Shown here piece after piece: positions 1-9,842 of a stretch of 60,000 bases of DNA. The notes below the pieces were generated by a model that ran no database searches, was not told the origin of the DNA, and saw nothing but the letters and a program-made list of their open reading frames with translations. Numbering within the stretch: position 1 is the first letter of the stretch; each line of letters begins with the position of its first letter. A program made the translations under genes and the position numbers. The stretch comes from Antedon mediterranea (taxonomy: Eukaryota > Echinodermata > Crinoidea > Comatulida > Antedonidae), in contig NC_092675.1 of the NCBI RefSeq assembly GCF_964355755.1, forward strand, positions 20,290,912-20,350,911, in the 5' to 3' direction.

Positions 1-190
1 GTGAAGGCAAAAGGTTAATACATATGTTTTCATAGTGAAGATTTAAAAGTTGCCAAAGACATATTATGGAGTTCTGATTTTATGTTATTTGGTAGAGAAT
101 TCCATAGTTTAGTTGATCTATAAACAAAAGTTCTTTTAGCCTGAGAGTTATTCCATAAAGTCATTATTACACATATACCCAAGCACATTA
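1..190 (-). mobile_element. LINE 3-prime fragment, C-terminal end of reverse transcriptase ORF (unit 1)
   Basis: On the minus strand this reads as the C-terminal end of a non-LTR retrotransposon ORF2, with the motif KLWNSLPNNIKSEL and a stop codon at 30-32. A 'WNSLP..I' tail is usual at the end of ORF2 in CR1/L2/Jockey-type LINEs. The window edge cuts off the 3-prime UTR. The same fragment recurs at 20278-20620 and 45327-45670 and marks the start of each duplicated unit. Confidence 0.6.
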
Positions 191-500
191 TCTATGTATT
201 TTCCACTCTGTCTGATCTAATTAATACCCCTTTTTTTACACTGCCAAGCTATGTGAAAGTGTTCTCTTCTTTTTATTGTATAGGTTTGCAGGTTTAATTT
301 TTGTTTTAGTCATAGTCAATTAGTGTAGTGTAGTACAGTGTATGAGGTTCTACAGCTAATTAAATATGCAAGGTCTTGTACTCACACCTCCTAAATATTG
401 GGCATAGGTATGTAAACAAAGACAGATATCATGTATCAAGTTATCTTAATCTCTAGAATTCACTTCTATTAGAACATCAGTGCTGTGAACATCATAGTCT
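191..500. other. Non-coding unit head, unit 1
   Basis: This AT-rich flank is shared with units 2 and 3 (from about 20,620 and 45,670). I see no gene. It ends at the T-run where the Academ-like element has inserted; in units 2 and 3 the same site is uninterrupted. Confidence 0.6.
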
Positions 501-503
501 TTT

Positions 504-680
504 TAGTCCAGTCAAAATAGTACCTTCACCCACCACTAATTGCAAAAGAATTTTTTTTACTACAATACATTTTAGTATGGTCCCCTAAACACTATACTAA
601 AAGTCCCCCAAAATCCCAACATGGGAAATTTGTCTAATTTGCATAATATGCAAATTAGCCTTTTTTCATGATGAATTAAT
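504..680 (+). repeat. Left terminal inverted repeat of Academ-like element
   Basis: It is the inverted counterpart of 4750-4928. Shared blocks are the outer TAGTCCAGTCAA, then CACCCACCACTAATTGCAAA, ACTAAAAGTCCCCAAAA, ATGGGAAATTTG, and a palindromic ATTTGCAT/ATGCAAAT motif at 637-655. Confidence 0.75.
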
Positions 681-1140
681 CTATTTTCTTTATAAATGTG
701 CATAAAATGCTGCAATTCAATCAAATTAAGCAGTAAAACTCACATTTTCATGGTCAATAGAAAGATTAAACACGCGTTAGGAATAAATTAGAATAAATTT
801 GCATATTATTCAAAATTAACATTCCAAATGTCGTATTTTTGTTTTAATAGTGAATTTTCGAAATGAAAATATGCATATTAATAACATTAATAGGATTATG
901 TATAATTTGTAATTAGCTCCTTCATACAGTAATCACGCAACGAGGATCTTAAATTTGGATTCAATAAAACAATGTCTAAAGAACCACCTTGATTTTAAAA
1001 TTTAAATCAAATTTGCATATAATTTAGGCAAATTCGGATCATCTAAACTGTAATATTGTTCTTGATTTTACCTGTTTAAAAATAATCGGGAATAAATAAA
1101 GCACTTTATGATTCTGGAATTTCAAATGTTGTAAAGCATA

Positions 1141-3935
1141 TCAATCATTATCACTGAGATCATCTATATCTACTGAAGAAGAGTTTGTGCAACTGAAACC
1201 TTTGCACACCCCACATATCCATGTACAACTAATTGAATATAGTTTACAAGTGCATCTGCTAGTACTGCAACCAGTTTTGCAGTTACATCTGATTTATCTT
1301 GATCAACTTTTCAGGTGCAGCCTGGAGATGTGTGTGGCAGCAGTTGTCCATTAGTTACCTTCCATCTCAATTCTTCTGCTTTCATTTGTGCAGCAGTTTC
1401 TTTCCATGTTTATATCTGAAAATATACTGGCAGACTATGGTATTGTGTAGCTGCAGATTACAAAGGCAATGTCTGTGGTTCAACACATGTGCTACTCTTT
1501 ACCACCTTCTCACAGAATCGCTTGTACCGTAGAACGTATATACTTTCACCATACTTGCCCTTATAGAGATGAATCAGAGAGTCTTCTCCTGCTGCAATTA
1601 TATCTTTCTTTGTCGCACCCTCTTTAGTAACCAGGTCAGAAAATTGCTGGAAATCAACACTGTTCTGGACTTGCTTCAGTGCTACATTTCCGATCTATAC
1701 CAAATACTCTCGACGTTGTGTCGCATCCAAGTAAAGCATGCACAAAGAAAAGTCTGGAACATAATTTATTCCCCAAGATCATCACTGTTTTCTGTATGTT
1801 CCATACCTTGTGCTTTTTGGTGTTGGTCTTTATTTCTGGTATAAAAGAGGTCCTTCTCAATTGTATCTCCATAATAGCAAAGCAGGATTAGCAAATCAGA
1901 TCGTCACCAACTCCCTTGCCGACTCAACTGCTGTCTTGACAATTAGGATATCTGCATCTCCTTTGGCATGAATTGTTGTATAACCTGCCTTTTCAAGATG
2001 TAAACTCAGCAAATGAAGAAATCGTTGCTTGTTTACTTTGTTGGTCAGAAATTCATTTTTCTTCTTAATTAGCAAAGTCTCTCCTGTAAACAAAAAATTT
2101 GGTCCCTTGGAACTGCCTGTACGTCTGCAGTGTGTAGCATCTTTGATTGCAGGTCCATCTTCATAACCATCAAATACAATAGTTGGAATTCCATACCGAC
2201 TTGTCACATATGATACATATTTATGACAACATTATCGAATAATGCAGTTGGATGACTGCAAAATTCATATTTAAATAAATTTGCGGGATCTCCCACCTCT
2301 TCACGTGTTGCGATAACACTTAATCGCTGAAAGAGTAATTGTGGATCAACTTGGACTGGATCTCCGCAAATGACAACAGCTGTTTTGGATCCAAGTGTGA
2401 CTGCTTGTTTTTTTTCTTTGGAAAGAGAACTCATCAATGTTCTTTCCAACCATCGATTCAAGTATACGCTGGCCCACATACCTTGCCTGGTCAACATTTA
2501 CATTGTCAGTAGCAGCAACACCACTTACTATGCTACGCAGTGATGACTCACTACCAAATGGATCCCACTCCTTGAATGCTTCGATTAGTTTTAAGTATCT
2601 TCTGTGTCTCTTTTTTGACGAGATTGTGATGTGTCTTTGTGTTGCTCCCTAGTGTTGTAGTTAACACTGGTGAGCTCTTGCATTGCAAAGTTTACCTCGG
2701 CACAAGAAGGCATTCCCAGTACCCAGGTCAACCGATGAACTTCTGTCATGCCTCTACCTCTCGTTAACCCACCACGTCCACTTGTTTTGACACTTCTCAT
2801 TAGGACTTGCTCAATAATAAGATCGGTAGATAGTCCTGCCCAGTACCGATCACTTCTTCTAATCACATGATCATAAATCATATGAAGTTGGTGTAGACAT
2901 TGGGGTGAGTCTTTTCGAGTTGGTACATTTTTTGCAAGTACAGATACGCAGATTTTGTGTACAGGTTATGCCCAGCCGCAGCAGAAAAAGGTAACATATC
3001 CTTTACTGCTGAAAGATGTAAAGTCCAATTCCCACGTTCAGCTTTTATGAATTTTTTAAAAACAGCAACCATGTCCAAATATTGCAACCAGAGTTGGGCA
3101 GTCCTTTTATCACTAAGTAAGTTCCGCTCGTCTTTCAATCTATGAGTAATTCTTGTAAGGACATCTGAAGAGGAAAGGTCAATATGAGCGTCGGGATCAT
3201 TTATTAGATTATCCAAAATCTTACTGGCTTCGAGCAAATCTTGATCTGGCCGTGTGTTTGGAATAATGTCAGCATCAACTTCTATTTCCATTTCTTCTAA
3301 ATGTTCTGTTGTTTGATCGTTCTCACAGGTTGTTTCCGTGTCTTGATTGTGTTGTAGTTGATCAGGTTGAAAAGGGGATATAGGAAGCATTAGCTAGTAA
3401 TATGGTATGTAAGGCAGCATCAACCAAGAGATGTCCTCGGACTGCTCTGGAGATTGCTTTTCCACTCAGCATATGCTTGACGGCATTTCCTGCATATGCT
3501 ACTTCAAGGATCACCTGTAGACCACTTCCTGCCATAATATAACCAATGCAGCCCAAGAAGCTCATTTCCATATGTAAGCCCTCTAGTCTCAGGACAATAG
3601 ACTTCAGATAACTGCAATCTGGCTCTGATTCGATGATCATCATGGCTTTCCACCAAAGTGGTTGATCAAATGTAATAACGAGTGTGACATTGTATGCCTT
3701 AGCTTGTTCACAAACATACGAGAGTGTGGAGAAGATACATGACATGTCAGATGGATTTAAATCTATCATGAGCAGGAATTTCCAGGATAATTACCATGAT
3801 TTACGGCCTGCATTAGACCTGACCACCCAGGCATTTTGGGGCGAAGAGCAAATACCACGTCCCACAGAAGATCAACATGATACGTTGAATCATACACTTC
3901 CATTGATTGAAGTCCTGTGTGCTGGGATTTGAAAG
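1141..3935 (-). pseudogene. Academ-like transposase remnant
   Basis: Collinear minus-strand fragments in shifting frames read as one decayed protein. In protein order they show: an N-terminal part near 3935-3770 with stops (PKMPGWSGLMQAVN); 3769-3362 with VTFDQPLWWKA; 3390-2878; 2881-2591 with GGLTRGRGMTEVHRL; 2497-2204; 2207-1896 with VFDGYEDGPAIKDATH and GDADILIVKTAVESA, the Asp-containing PIN/XPG-like part; 1872-1654 with FVHALLGCDTTSRVFGI; then a stop-interrupted region down to 1141, ending in a Cys-rich cluster (RCNCKTGC, CTC, CGVCKGFSC). Many frameshifts and in-frame stops show it is dead. Families with these motifs are common in marine invertebrates and cnidarians as transposon-derived proteins. 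Some breaks could be introns, but in-frame stops inside conserved blocks argue for decay. The N-terminus is not resolved. Confidence 0.7.
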
Positions 3936-4749
3936 TTTTGATGTTAATCCTGCCTACTTTGATGATGTTGTAACTGACATTCTAGGTACAGGTTTATGTA
4001 GACATTTTTCTGGTGTAAAAGTGGCAATGAGTCCCATCATTCTATGAAATGTTCCAAAATGATTTATATAACTGATTCCTAACAATCTGGATGCAGTGTA
4101 TGGTAAAACCTGAAATTCATGATGTACAATATTCACACATAGATGTGATGACTTTTTTATATGGTTCATGTATTCAGGAAAACCCCACTTGTTTGTTGTG
4201 TATTTGTGTATCCAGTCTATTGGTAATTTGCATATTTTGTAAATATTCATAAACTGTAATTTGATTAAGGGTATGACTGTCTTGTTTATATATTATGAAT
4301 ACTTTTGCTGACTTTCTGATATATGACTTCTAGTTCATTTATATTTTCTGCCAAAACCTTACCGGTACTTGCTTATTTAGTTAGGTGCTTCCAGTCTAAT
4401 GTTTATACCCAGAATAAAGGTACTTCTATTTATGAGCTAATTTGCATATTATGTAAATTATAAGCATTATACTGAAATGAAATAAAAGTATGGCTATCAT
4501 GGTAATTGGTCATTAATACTTCTGAAGATTTAATTGTTTAAATCAGACCATCCAAACTAAAGTTTTAGCATAATTCTGATCTGTTTTACACAATTTCAAT
4601 AACTAATTTGCATATTATGCAAATTAGAATCAAATAATTAATTTAAAAGTATGTTTATCTTGTTCACTGACCATGACAACATACCTTTGAACACTTAATT
4701 TGTTTCAATTGGACAGTCCAATCCAAAGTTATGGCAATATTTTGATTTT

Positions 4750-4928
4750 TTTCTAATGGCGGAAGCTAATTTGCATATTATGCAAATTAGCAAATTTCCC
4801 ATGCTTAGATTTTTGGGGACTTTTAGTATGTTGATTAGGGAGCCATGCTGAAATGCACTGCAGTGAAATAAATTCTTTTGCAATTAGTGGTGGGTGACCC
4901 CCTTTTATTTGCTAGATTGACTGGACTA
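4750..4928 (-). repeat. Right terminal inverted repeat of Academ-like element
   Basis: It is the inverted counterpart of 504-680, with the same palindromic octamer motif at 4769-4787. Further copies of that motif lie just inside, at 4606-4624 and, with one change, at 4440-4458. Confidence 0.75.
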
Positions 4929-5140
4929 TTTCTGCAGAGTTTATTTAAAATTAACATTACCAAAACTCAATTTTGTAATTTGTTAACTGTAAGTAAAATC
5001 AATATTACAATTTTCTTGTTGATTTAACTATGTAGGTTTATGTAATGAATTAGTTTATATTATTAACATACAGAACAGCATGTACAGTGTCACAATGTAA
5101 TGGTGTGGCCAATCAGATTATAAGGGACATAAATTATTTT

Positions 5141-5179
5141 GGACTAGTAGGTTAGGACTAGTAGGTTAGGACTAGTAGT
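5141..5179. repeat. 14-bp minisatellite, about 2.8 copies
   Basis: Tandem copies of GGACTAGTAGGTTA. The orthologous arrays have about 15.7 copies in unit 2 (21193-21412) and about 4.8 in unit 3 (46213-46279). Confidence 0.95.
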
Positions 5180-5572
5180 TGAACCTGAATGAATGGCATA
5201 CTGTTACAGTGTTTTGTATAATTATTTTAGTAGGGAGTACCTGTACCTCATTAACAGTCGATGTATAAGGGTTGCAGTGTTGCGTATGTCTTTATACTTT
5301 CCGTTAATAATAATTAAACAATTATTTAATCAAACTTCGTAATCTAGTAATTTAATAAAGCTCAATATAAAGTAACAAATGTCAAGAATAAGTAAACGAC
5401 AGAAAATAAATATTCCTTTGCTTTATAATTAATCAGTTGCTTCTGAGTTATTATTTAGTATAAACTATATTCCTTTCACTAGTTCCTATGTGGACATATT
5501 GTGTTGGCATTAAAGACCCATTCCCTACAATTTGTGATGTCTTGTAAAAATAATGCATATATATTACTTCAT

Positions 5573-5765
5573 TTTTTTTTTTTTTTAAACTGGTGGTCAC
5601 GATCACTTAAAGTTGTCCGCAACTTATTTTGACCTCCATCCGCACATTTTTGATGTTTTTCTTGTTTATTGTAATTTTCTTTTTGCAATTTGTAATTTGT
5701 AATTTTTATCTTTTATTTTAAAATGTGTGGAGAAACTAATAAAACAAACAAACAAACAAAACTTT
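5573..5765 (+). mobile_element. Retroposon tail with (AAAC)n 3-prime end
   Basis: A segment missing from unit 2 that ends in AATAAAACAAACAAACAAAC, a simple-repeat tail typical of non-LTR retrotransposons and SINEs. Unit 3 keeps only its 3-prime part (46390-46480). No coding capacity is recognisable. Confidence 0.45.
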
Positions 5766-6605
5766 TACTTAAACCCGGTCATTCCTTGTCTTAAATGTAC
5801 GTTTTATTTTATGGTAATTTTAACCATTCAAAGATGAAATTTGTTATCGCAATAGGACCATAGAGTTATTTTTACATTAAATGTAGTTTTTGACCTTAAA
5901 TTGGATTTAAAAAACGTACTACTGTAGGAATGGGACATTAAACCAAACTTGTGTCATGTCCAGATAAATTTCCATTTCACACCTGATTCAGAACCCGGAA
6001 AGTGTCAGACACTGGTTGCGTGTATTTACACTGCAAAATACTAACCCGTGTAAATGTTCTAGATTAATTGAAATATCGCCCTCTCACGCATGAAGAGAGA
6101 CCCTGTAACGGTCTGCTCATTATCACCTTACTTTTTTTATGGCAATACAAACAAATTGTGTTTACTCGTGAAAAATAATATTTCTGAAAAAAAATAACGA
6201 ACAAATAACTATACATTTAATTATTTAATATGTGAAAAAAGAAAAAAAATCTGTCTTAATTGTATGTAAATTAAATACTATAGTGAGCAAGGATAGCAAC
6301 CAACCTGAAAAAATATGCAGGACTGTTTACACCGCGAATACGCAAGTACATAAGTTCGTTCCAGGTTGACTTGATGCGGAATACATTGCACATCACTTAA
6401 GGGCCTTTCACACCTGTTCCGGCATGGTTCTGGTTCGGCGAATCGAACGGCAATGTTTCGTTTTCACTATGCTCCACATGGCTATGAAACATTGGCTTTG
6501 CCAGCGCCAGACTGGAACCGTGCAGACGGGCCCTTTACCCGTGTGGTTCAGCGACCGGGTTGACTTTTTACCTTGTTTAAACCGGCCTGAATTTCTGCGT
6601 CCCAG

Positions 6606-6784
6606 GTACAATTTGGGTTACTTAATTCTGGATCAACTTGATTTGAGTTGTTATTTGTCCTAGACTCCTACTGTAAATTCAAACTATACTTTCAAATGAT
6701 GTTTTTATTTACAATATAATTTTGTACACAATTTTAATTTCAGTGATTTTTTTTTATGAATGGTAGGTAATTTCTTTTTTTCAG
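6606..6784 (+). promoter_or_regulatory. Candidate 5-prime UTR intron, unit 1
   Basis: A donor-like CAG|GTACAA at 6605/6606 and an acceptor with a long pyrimidine tract ending TTTTTCAG at 6784 bound a 179-base candidate intron. Both ends are kept in unit 2 (24851-25028) and unit 3 (47357-47535). The exon after it would start at 6785 and carry 82 bases of leader before the ATG at 6867. Confidence 0.45.
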
Positions 6785-6866
6785 TGACTTCTTGAGAGTG
6801 TACCAATACCCAGCGGTGGACAGCCGGGGCAAGTCAGGCTTACAGTACTTATGCCATCTATGAATA

Positions 6867-9794
6867 ATGAATTTATACAAATGTGAACATTGTGGAGATA
6901 AACTTCAAACACACCAAGAGTTTAAATTTCTTCGATGTCAAGTGAACGTTGTCAGACTTTGTCTAGATTTAAATAGTGGATGGAGCAGACATTTGGGAGA
7001 GTACACAGAAGAGACGCCATATGAATGTGTACATTGTGGAAAGAAATTCAACCAGAATGACAATCTGAAAAAACATATGAGAATACACACAGGAGAGAAA
7101 CCATATGAATGTGAACATTGTGGGAAGAAATTCAACCAGAATGACAATCTGAAAAAACATATGAGAATACACAAAGAAGAGACACCATATGAATGTGAAC
7201 ATTGTGGGAAGAAATTCAACCGGAATGACGATCTGAAAAAACATACGAGAATACACACAGGAGAGAAACCATATGAATGTGAACATTGTGGGAAGAAGTT
7301 TAACCAGAGTGACGATCTGAAAAGACATTTGAAAATACACACCAGAGAGACAACATATGAATGTGAACCTTGTGGGAAGAAATTCAACCGGAATGACAGT
7401 TTGAAAAAACATATGAGAATACACACAGGAGAGAAACCATATGAATGTGAACATTGTGGGAAGAAATTTAACCGGAATGACAGTTTGAAAAAACATATGA
7501 GAATACACACAGGAGAGAAACCATATGAATGTGAACATTGTGGGAAGAAATTCAACCAGAATGACGATCTGAAAAAACATATGAGAATACACACAGGAGA
7601 GAAACCATATGAATGTGAACATTGTGGGAAGAAATTTAACCGGAATGACAGTTTGAAAAAACATATGAGAATACACACAGGAGAGAAACCATATGAATGT
7701 GAACATTGTGGGAAGAAATTCAACCAGAATGACGATCTGAAAAAACATATGAGAATACACACAGGAGAGAAACCATATGAATGTGAACCTTGTGGGAAGA
7801 AATTTAACCGGAATGACAGTTTGAAAAAACATATGAGAATACACACAGGAGAGAAACCATATGAATGTGAACATTGTGGGAAGAAATTCAACCAGAATGA
7901 CGATCTGAAAAAACATATGAGAATACACACAGGAGAGAAACCATATGAATGTGAACATTGTGGGAAGAAATTCAACCAGAATGACGATCTGAAAAAACAT
8001 ACGAGAATACACACAGGAGAGAAACCATATGAATGTGAACATTGTGGGAAGAAATTCAACCACATTGGGAATTTGAAAATTCATTTGAGAATACACACAG
8101 GAGAGAAACCATATGAATGTGAACATTGTGGGAAGAAATTCAACCAGATTGGGCATTTGAAAATTCATTTGAGAATACACACAGGAGAGAAACCATATGA
8201 ATGTGAACATTGTGGGAAGAAATTCAACCACATTGGGAATTTGAAAATTCATTTGAGAATACACACAGGAGAGAAACCATATGAATGTGAACATTGTGGG
8301 AAGAAATTCAACAGTATTGGAAGTTTAAAAATTCATTTCAGAATACACACAGGAGAGACACCATATGAATGTGAACATTGTGGGAAGAAATTCAACCATA
8401 TTGGGAGTTTGAAAAGACATATGAGAATACACACAGGAGAGAAACCATATGAATGTGAACATTGTGGGAAGAAATTCAACCAGATTGGGCATTTGAAAAT
8501 TCATTTGAGAATACACACAGGAGAGAAACCATATGAATGTGAACATTGTGGGAAGAAATTCAACCACATTGGGAATTTGAAAATTCATTTGAGAATACAC
8601 ACAGGAGAGAAACCATATGAATGTGAACATTGTGGGAAGAAATTCAACCAGATTGGGCATTTGAAAATTCATTTGAGAATACACACAGGAGAGAAACCAT
8701 ATGAATGTGAACATTGTGGGAAGAAATTCAACCGGAATGACGATCTGAAAATACATACGAGAATACACACAGGAGAGAAACCATATGAATGTGAACATTG
8801 TGGGAAGAAATTCAACCACATTGGGAATTTGAAAATTCATTTGAGAATACACACAGGAGAGAAACCATATGAATGTGAACATTGTGGGAAGAAATTCAAC
8901 CAGATTGGGCATTTGAAAATTCATTTGAGAATGCACACAGGAGAGAAACCATATGAATGTGAACATTGTGGAAAGAAATTCAACCGGAATGACGATCTGA
9001 AAAAACATACGAGAATACACACAGGAGAGAAACCATATGAATGTGAACATTGTGGGAAGAAATTCAACCACATTGGGAATTTGAAAATTCATTTGAGAAT
9101 ACACACAGGAGAGAAATCATATGAATGTGAACATTGTGGGAAGAAATTCAACCAGATTGGGCATTTGAAAATTCATTTGAGAATACACACAGGAGAGAAA
9201 CCATATGAATGTGAACATTGTGGGAAGAAATTCAACCGGAATGACGATCTGAAAAAACATACGAGAATACACACAGGAGAGAAACCATATGAATGTGAAC
9301 ATTGTGGGAAGAAATTCAACCAGATTGGGCATTTGAAAATTCATTTGAGAATACACACAGGAGAGAAACCATATGAATGTGAACATTGTGGGAAGAAATT
9401 CAACCGGAATGACGATTTGAAAAAACATACGAGAAAACACACAGGAGAGAAACCATATGAATGTGAACATTGTGGGAAGAAATTCAACCACATTGGGAAT
9501 TTGAAAATTCATTTGAGAATACACACAGGAGAGAAACCATATGAATGTGAACAATGTGGGAAGAAATTCAACCGGAATTGGCATTTGAAAAGACATATCA
9601 GAATACACACAGGAGAGAAACCATATGAATGTGAACATTGTGGGAAGAAATTCAACCGTATTGGGAATTTAAAAATTCATTTGAGAATACACACAGGAGA
9701 GAAACTATATGAATGTGAACATTGTGGGAAGAAATTCAACCAGAATGACGATCTGAAAAAACATGAGAATACACACAGGAGAGAAACCATATGA
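6867..9794 (+). CDS. Poly-C2H2 zinc-finger protein, 33 fingers (unit 1)
   Basis: A predicted nuclear, sequence-specific nucleic-acid binder of 975 residues. Residues 1-51 form a leader with a CxxC pair (YKCEHCGDK) but no complete finger. Residues 52-975 are 33 contiguous 28-residue fingers, consensus [11 protein letters not shown]-(helix)-H-x3-H with TGEKP linkers. The start is supported by an in-frame TGA six bases upstream (6861-6863) and by identity with units 2 and 3. Recognition helices fall into a small set: [16 protein letters not shown] and RNDSLKKH in the first 12 fingers, mainly [16 protein letters not shown] and RNDDLKKH afterwards. All zinc ligands are present. No KRAB, SCAN, ZAD, BTB or SET domain is visible. 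A 2-base deletion in finger 33 shifts the frame into a TGA; finger 33 still keeps an H-x3-H spacing by chance. The frame reopens at 9843, so the ancestral protein was longer. Confidence 0.85.
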   Translation: MNLYKCEHCGDKLQTHQEFKFLRCQVNVVRLCLDLNSGWSRHLGEYTEETPYECVHCGKKFNQNDNLKKHMRIHTGEKPYECEHCGKKFNQNDNLKKHMRIHKEETPYECEHCGKKFNRNDDLKKHTRIHTGEKPYECEHCGKKFNQSDDLKRHLKIHTRETTYECEPCGKKFNRNDSLKKHMRIHTGEKPYECEHCGKKFNRNDSLKKHMRIHTGEKPYECEHCGKKFNQNDDLKKHMRIHTGEKPYECEHCGKKFNRNDSLKKHMRIHTGEKPYECEHCGKKFNQNDDLKKHMRIHTGEKPYECEPCGKKFNRNDSLKKHMRIHTGEKPYECEHCGKKFNQNDDLKKHMRIHTGEKPYECEHCGKKFNQNDDLKKHTRIHTGEKPYECEHCGKKFNHIGNLKIHLRIHTGEKPYECEHCGKKFNQIGHLKIHLRIHTGEKPYECEHCGKKFNHIGNLKIHLRIHTGEKPYECEHCGKKFNSIGSLKIHFRIHTGETPYECEHCGKKFNHIGSLKRHMRIHTGEKPYECEHCGKKFNQIGHLKIHLRIHTGEKPYECEHCGKKFNHIGNLKIHLRIHTGEKPYECEHCGKKFNQIGHLKIHLRIHTGEKPYECEHCGKKFNRNDDLKIHTRIHTGEKPYECEHCGKKFNHIGNLKIHLRIHTGEKPYECEHCGKKFNQIGHLKIHLRMHTGEKPYECEHCGKKFNRNDDLKKHTRIHTGEKPYECEHCGKKFNHIGNLKIHLRIHTGEKSYECEHCGKKFNQIGHLKIHLRIHTGEKPYECEHCGKKFNRNDDLKKHTRIHTGEKPYECEHCGKKFNQIGHLKIHLRIHTGEKPYECEHCGKKFNRNDDLKKHTRKHTGEKPYECEHCGKKFNHIGNLKIHLRIHTGEKPYECEQCGKKFNRNWHLKRHIRIHTGEKPYECEHCGKKFNRIGNLKIHLRIHTGEKLYECEHCGKKFNQNDDLKKHENTHRRETI

Positions 9795-9842
9795 ATGTGA
9801 AGTGGGAAGAAATTCAACCGGAATGACGATCTGAAAAAACAT

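Larger units (their letters stand above)
504..4928 (-). mobile_element. Academ-like DNA transposon, degenerate
   Basis: Long terminal inverted repeats begin TAGTCCAGTCAA and close TTGACTGGACTA. The homologous position in unit 3 (about 45,990) reads continuously through TCTTTTCTGCAG, so the insertion duplicated about three Ts. The interior carries a decayed minus-strand gene with a PIN/XPG-like segment and a C-terminal Cys cluster, both features described for Academ transposases, and Academ elements make 3-4 bp target duplications. The superfamily name rests on remembered family traits, not on an alignment. The element is absent from units 2 and 3. Confidence 0.65.
4932..6605. other. 5-prime flank of zinc-finger array, unit 1
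   Basis: An AT-rich flank with homologues in unit 2 (20,955-24,850) and unit 3 (46,004-47,356). It holds the 14-bp minisatellite, an (AAAC)n-tailed insertion, and a less AT-rich block at about 6395-6605 that could include a first exon or a promoter. No convincing protein gene is seen; small ORFs at 6408-6663 are not supported by any recognisable domain. Confidence 0.5.

Noticed and set aside
1299-1891. Plus-strand ORFs inside the Academ-like element
   Set aside because: They lie opposite the conserved minus-strand motifs (HALLGCDTTSR and the Cys cluster), which explain the open frames.
6395-6605. MITE starting GGGCCTTTCACACCTG next to TTAA
   Set aside because: The opposite end is only loosely inverted and no target duplication could be fixed.
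6408-6663. ORFs on both strands upstream of the unit 1 array
   Set aside because: Short, overlapping on opposite strands, and altered by indels in units 2 and 3; no domain recognised.
6938-8294. Long minus-strand ORFs over the zinc-finger arrays as protein genes
   Set aside because: They mirror the 84-bp repeat exactly, occur wherever the array is intact, and have no independent start context or known domain; treated as antisense shadows.
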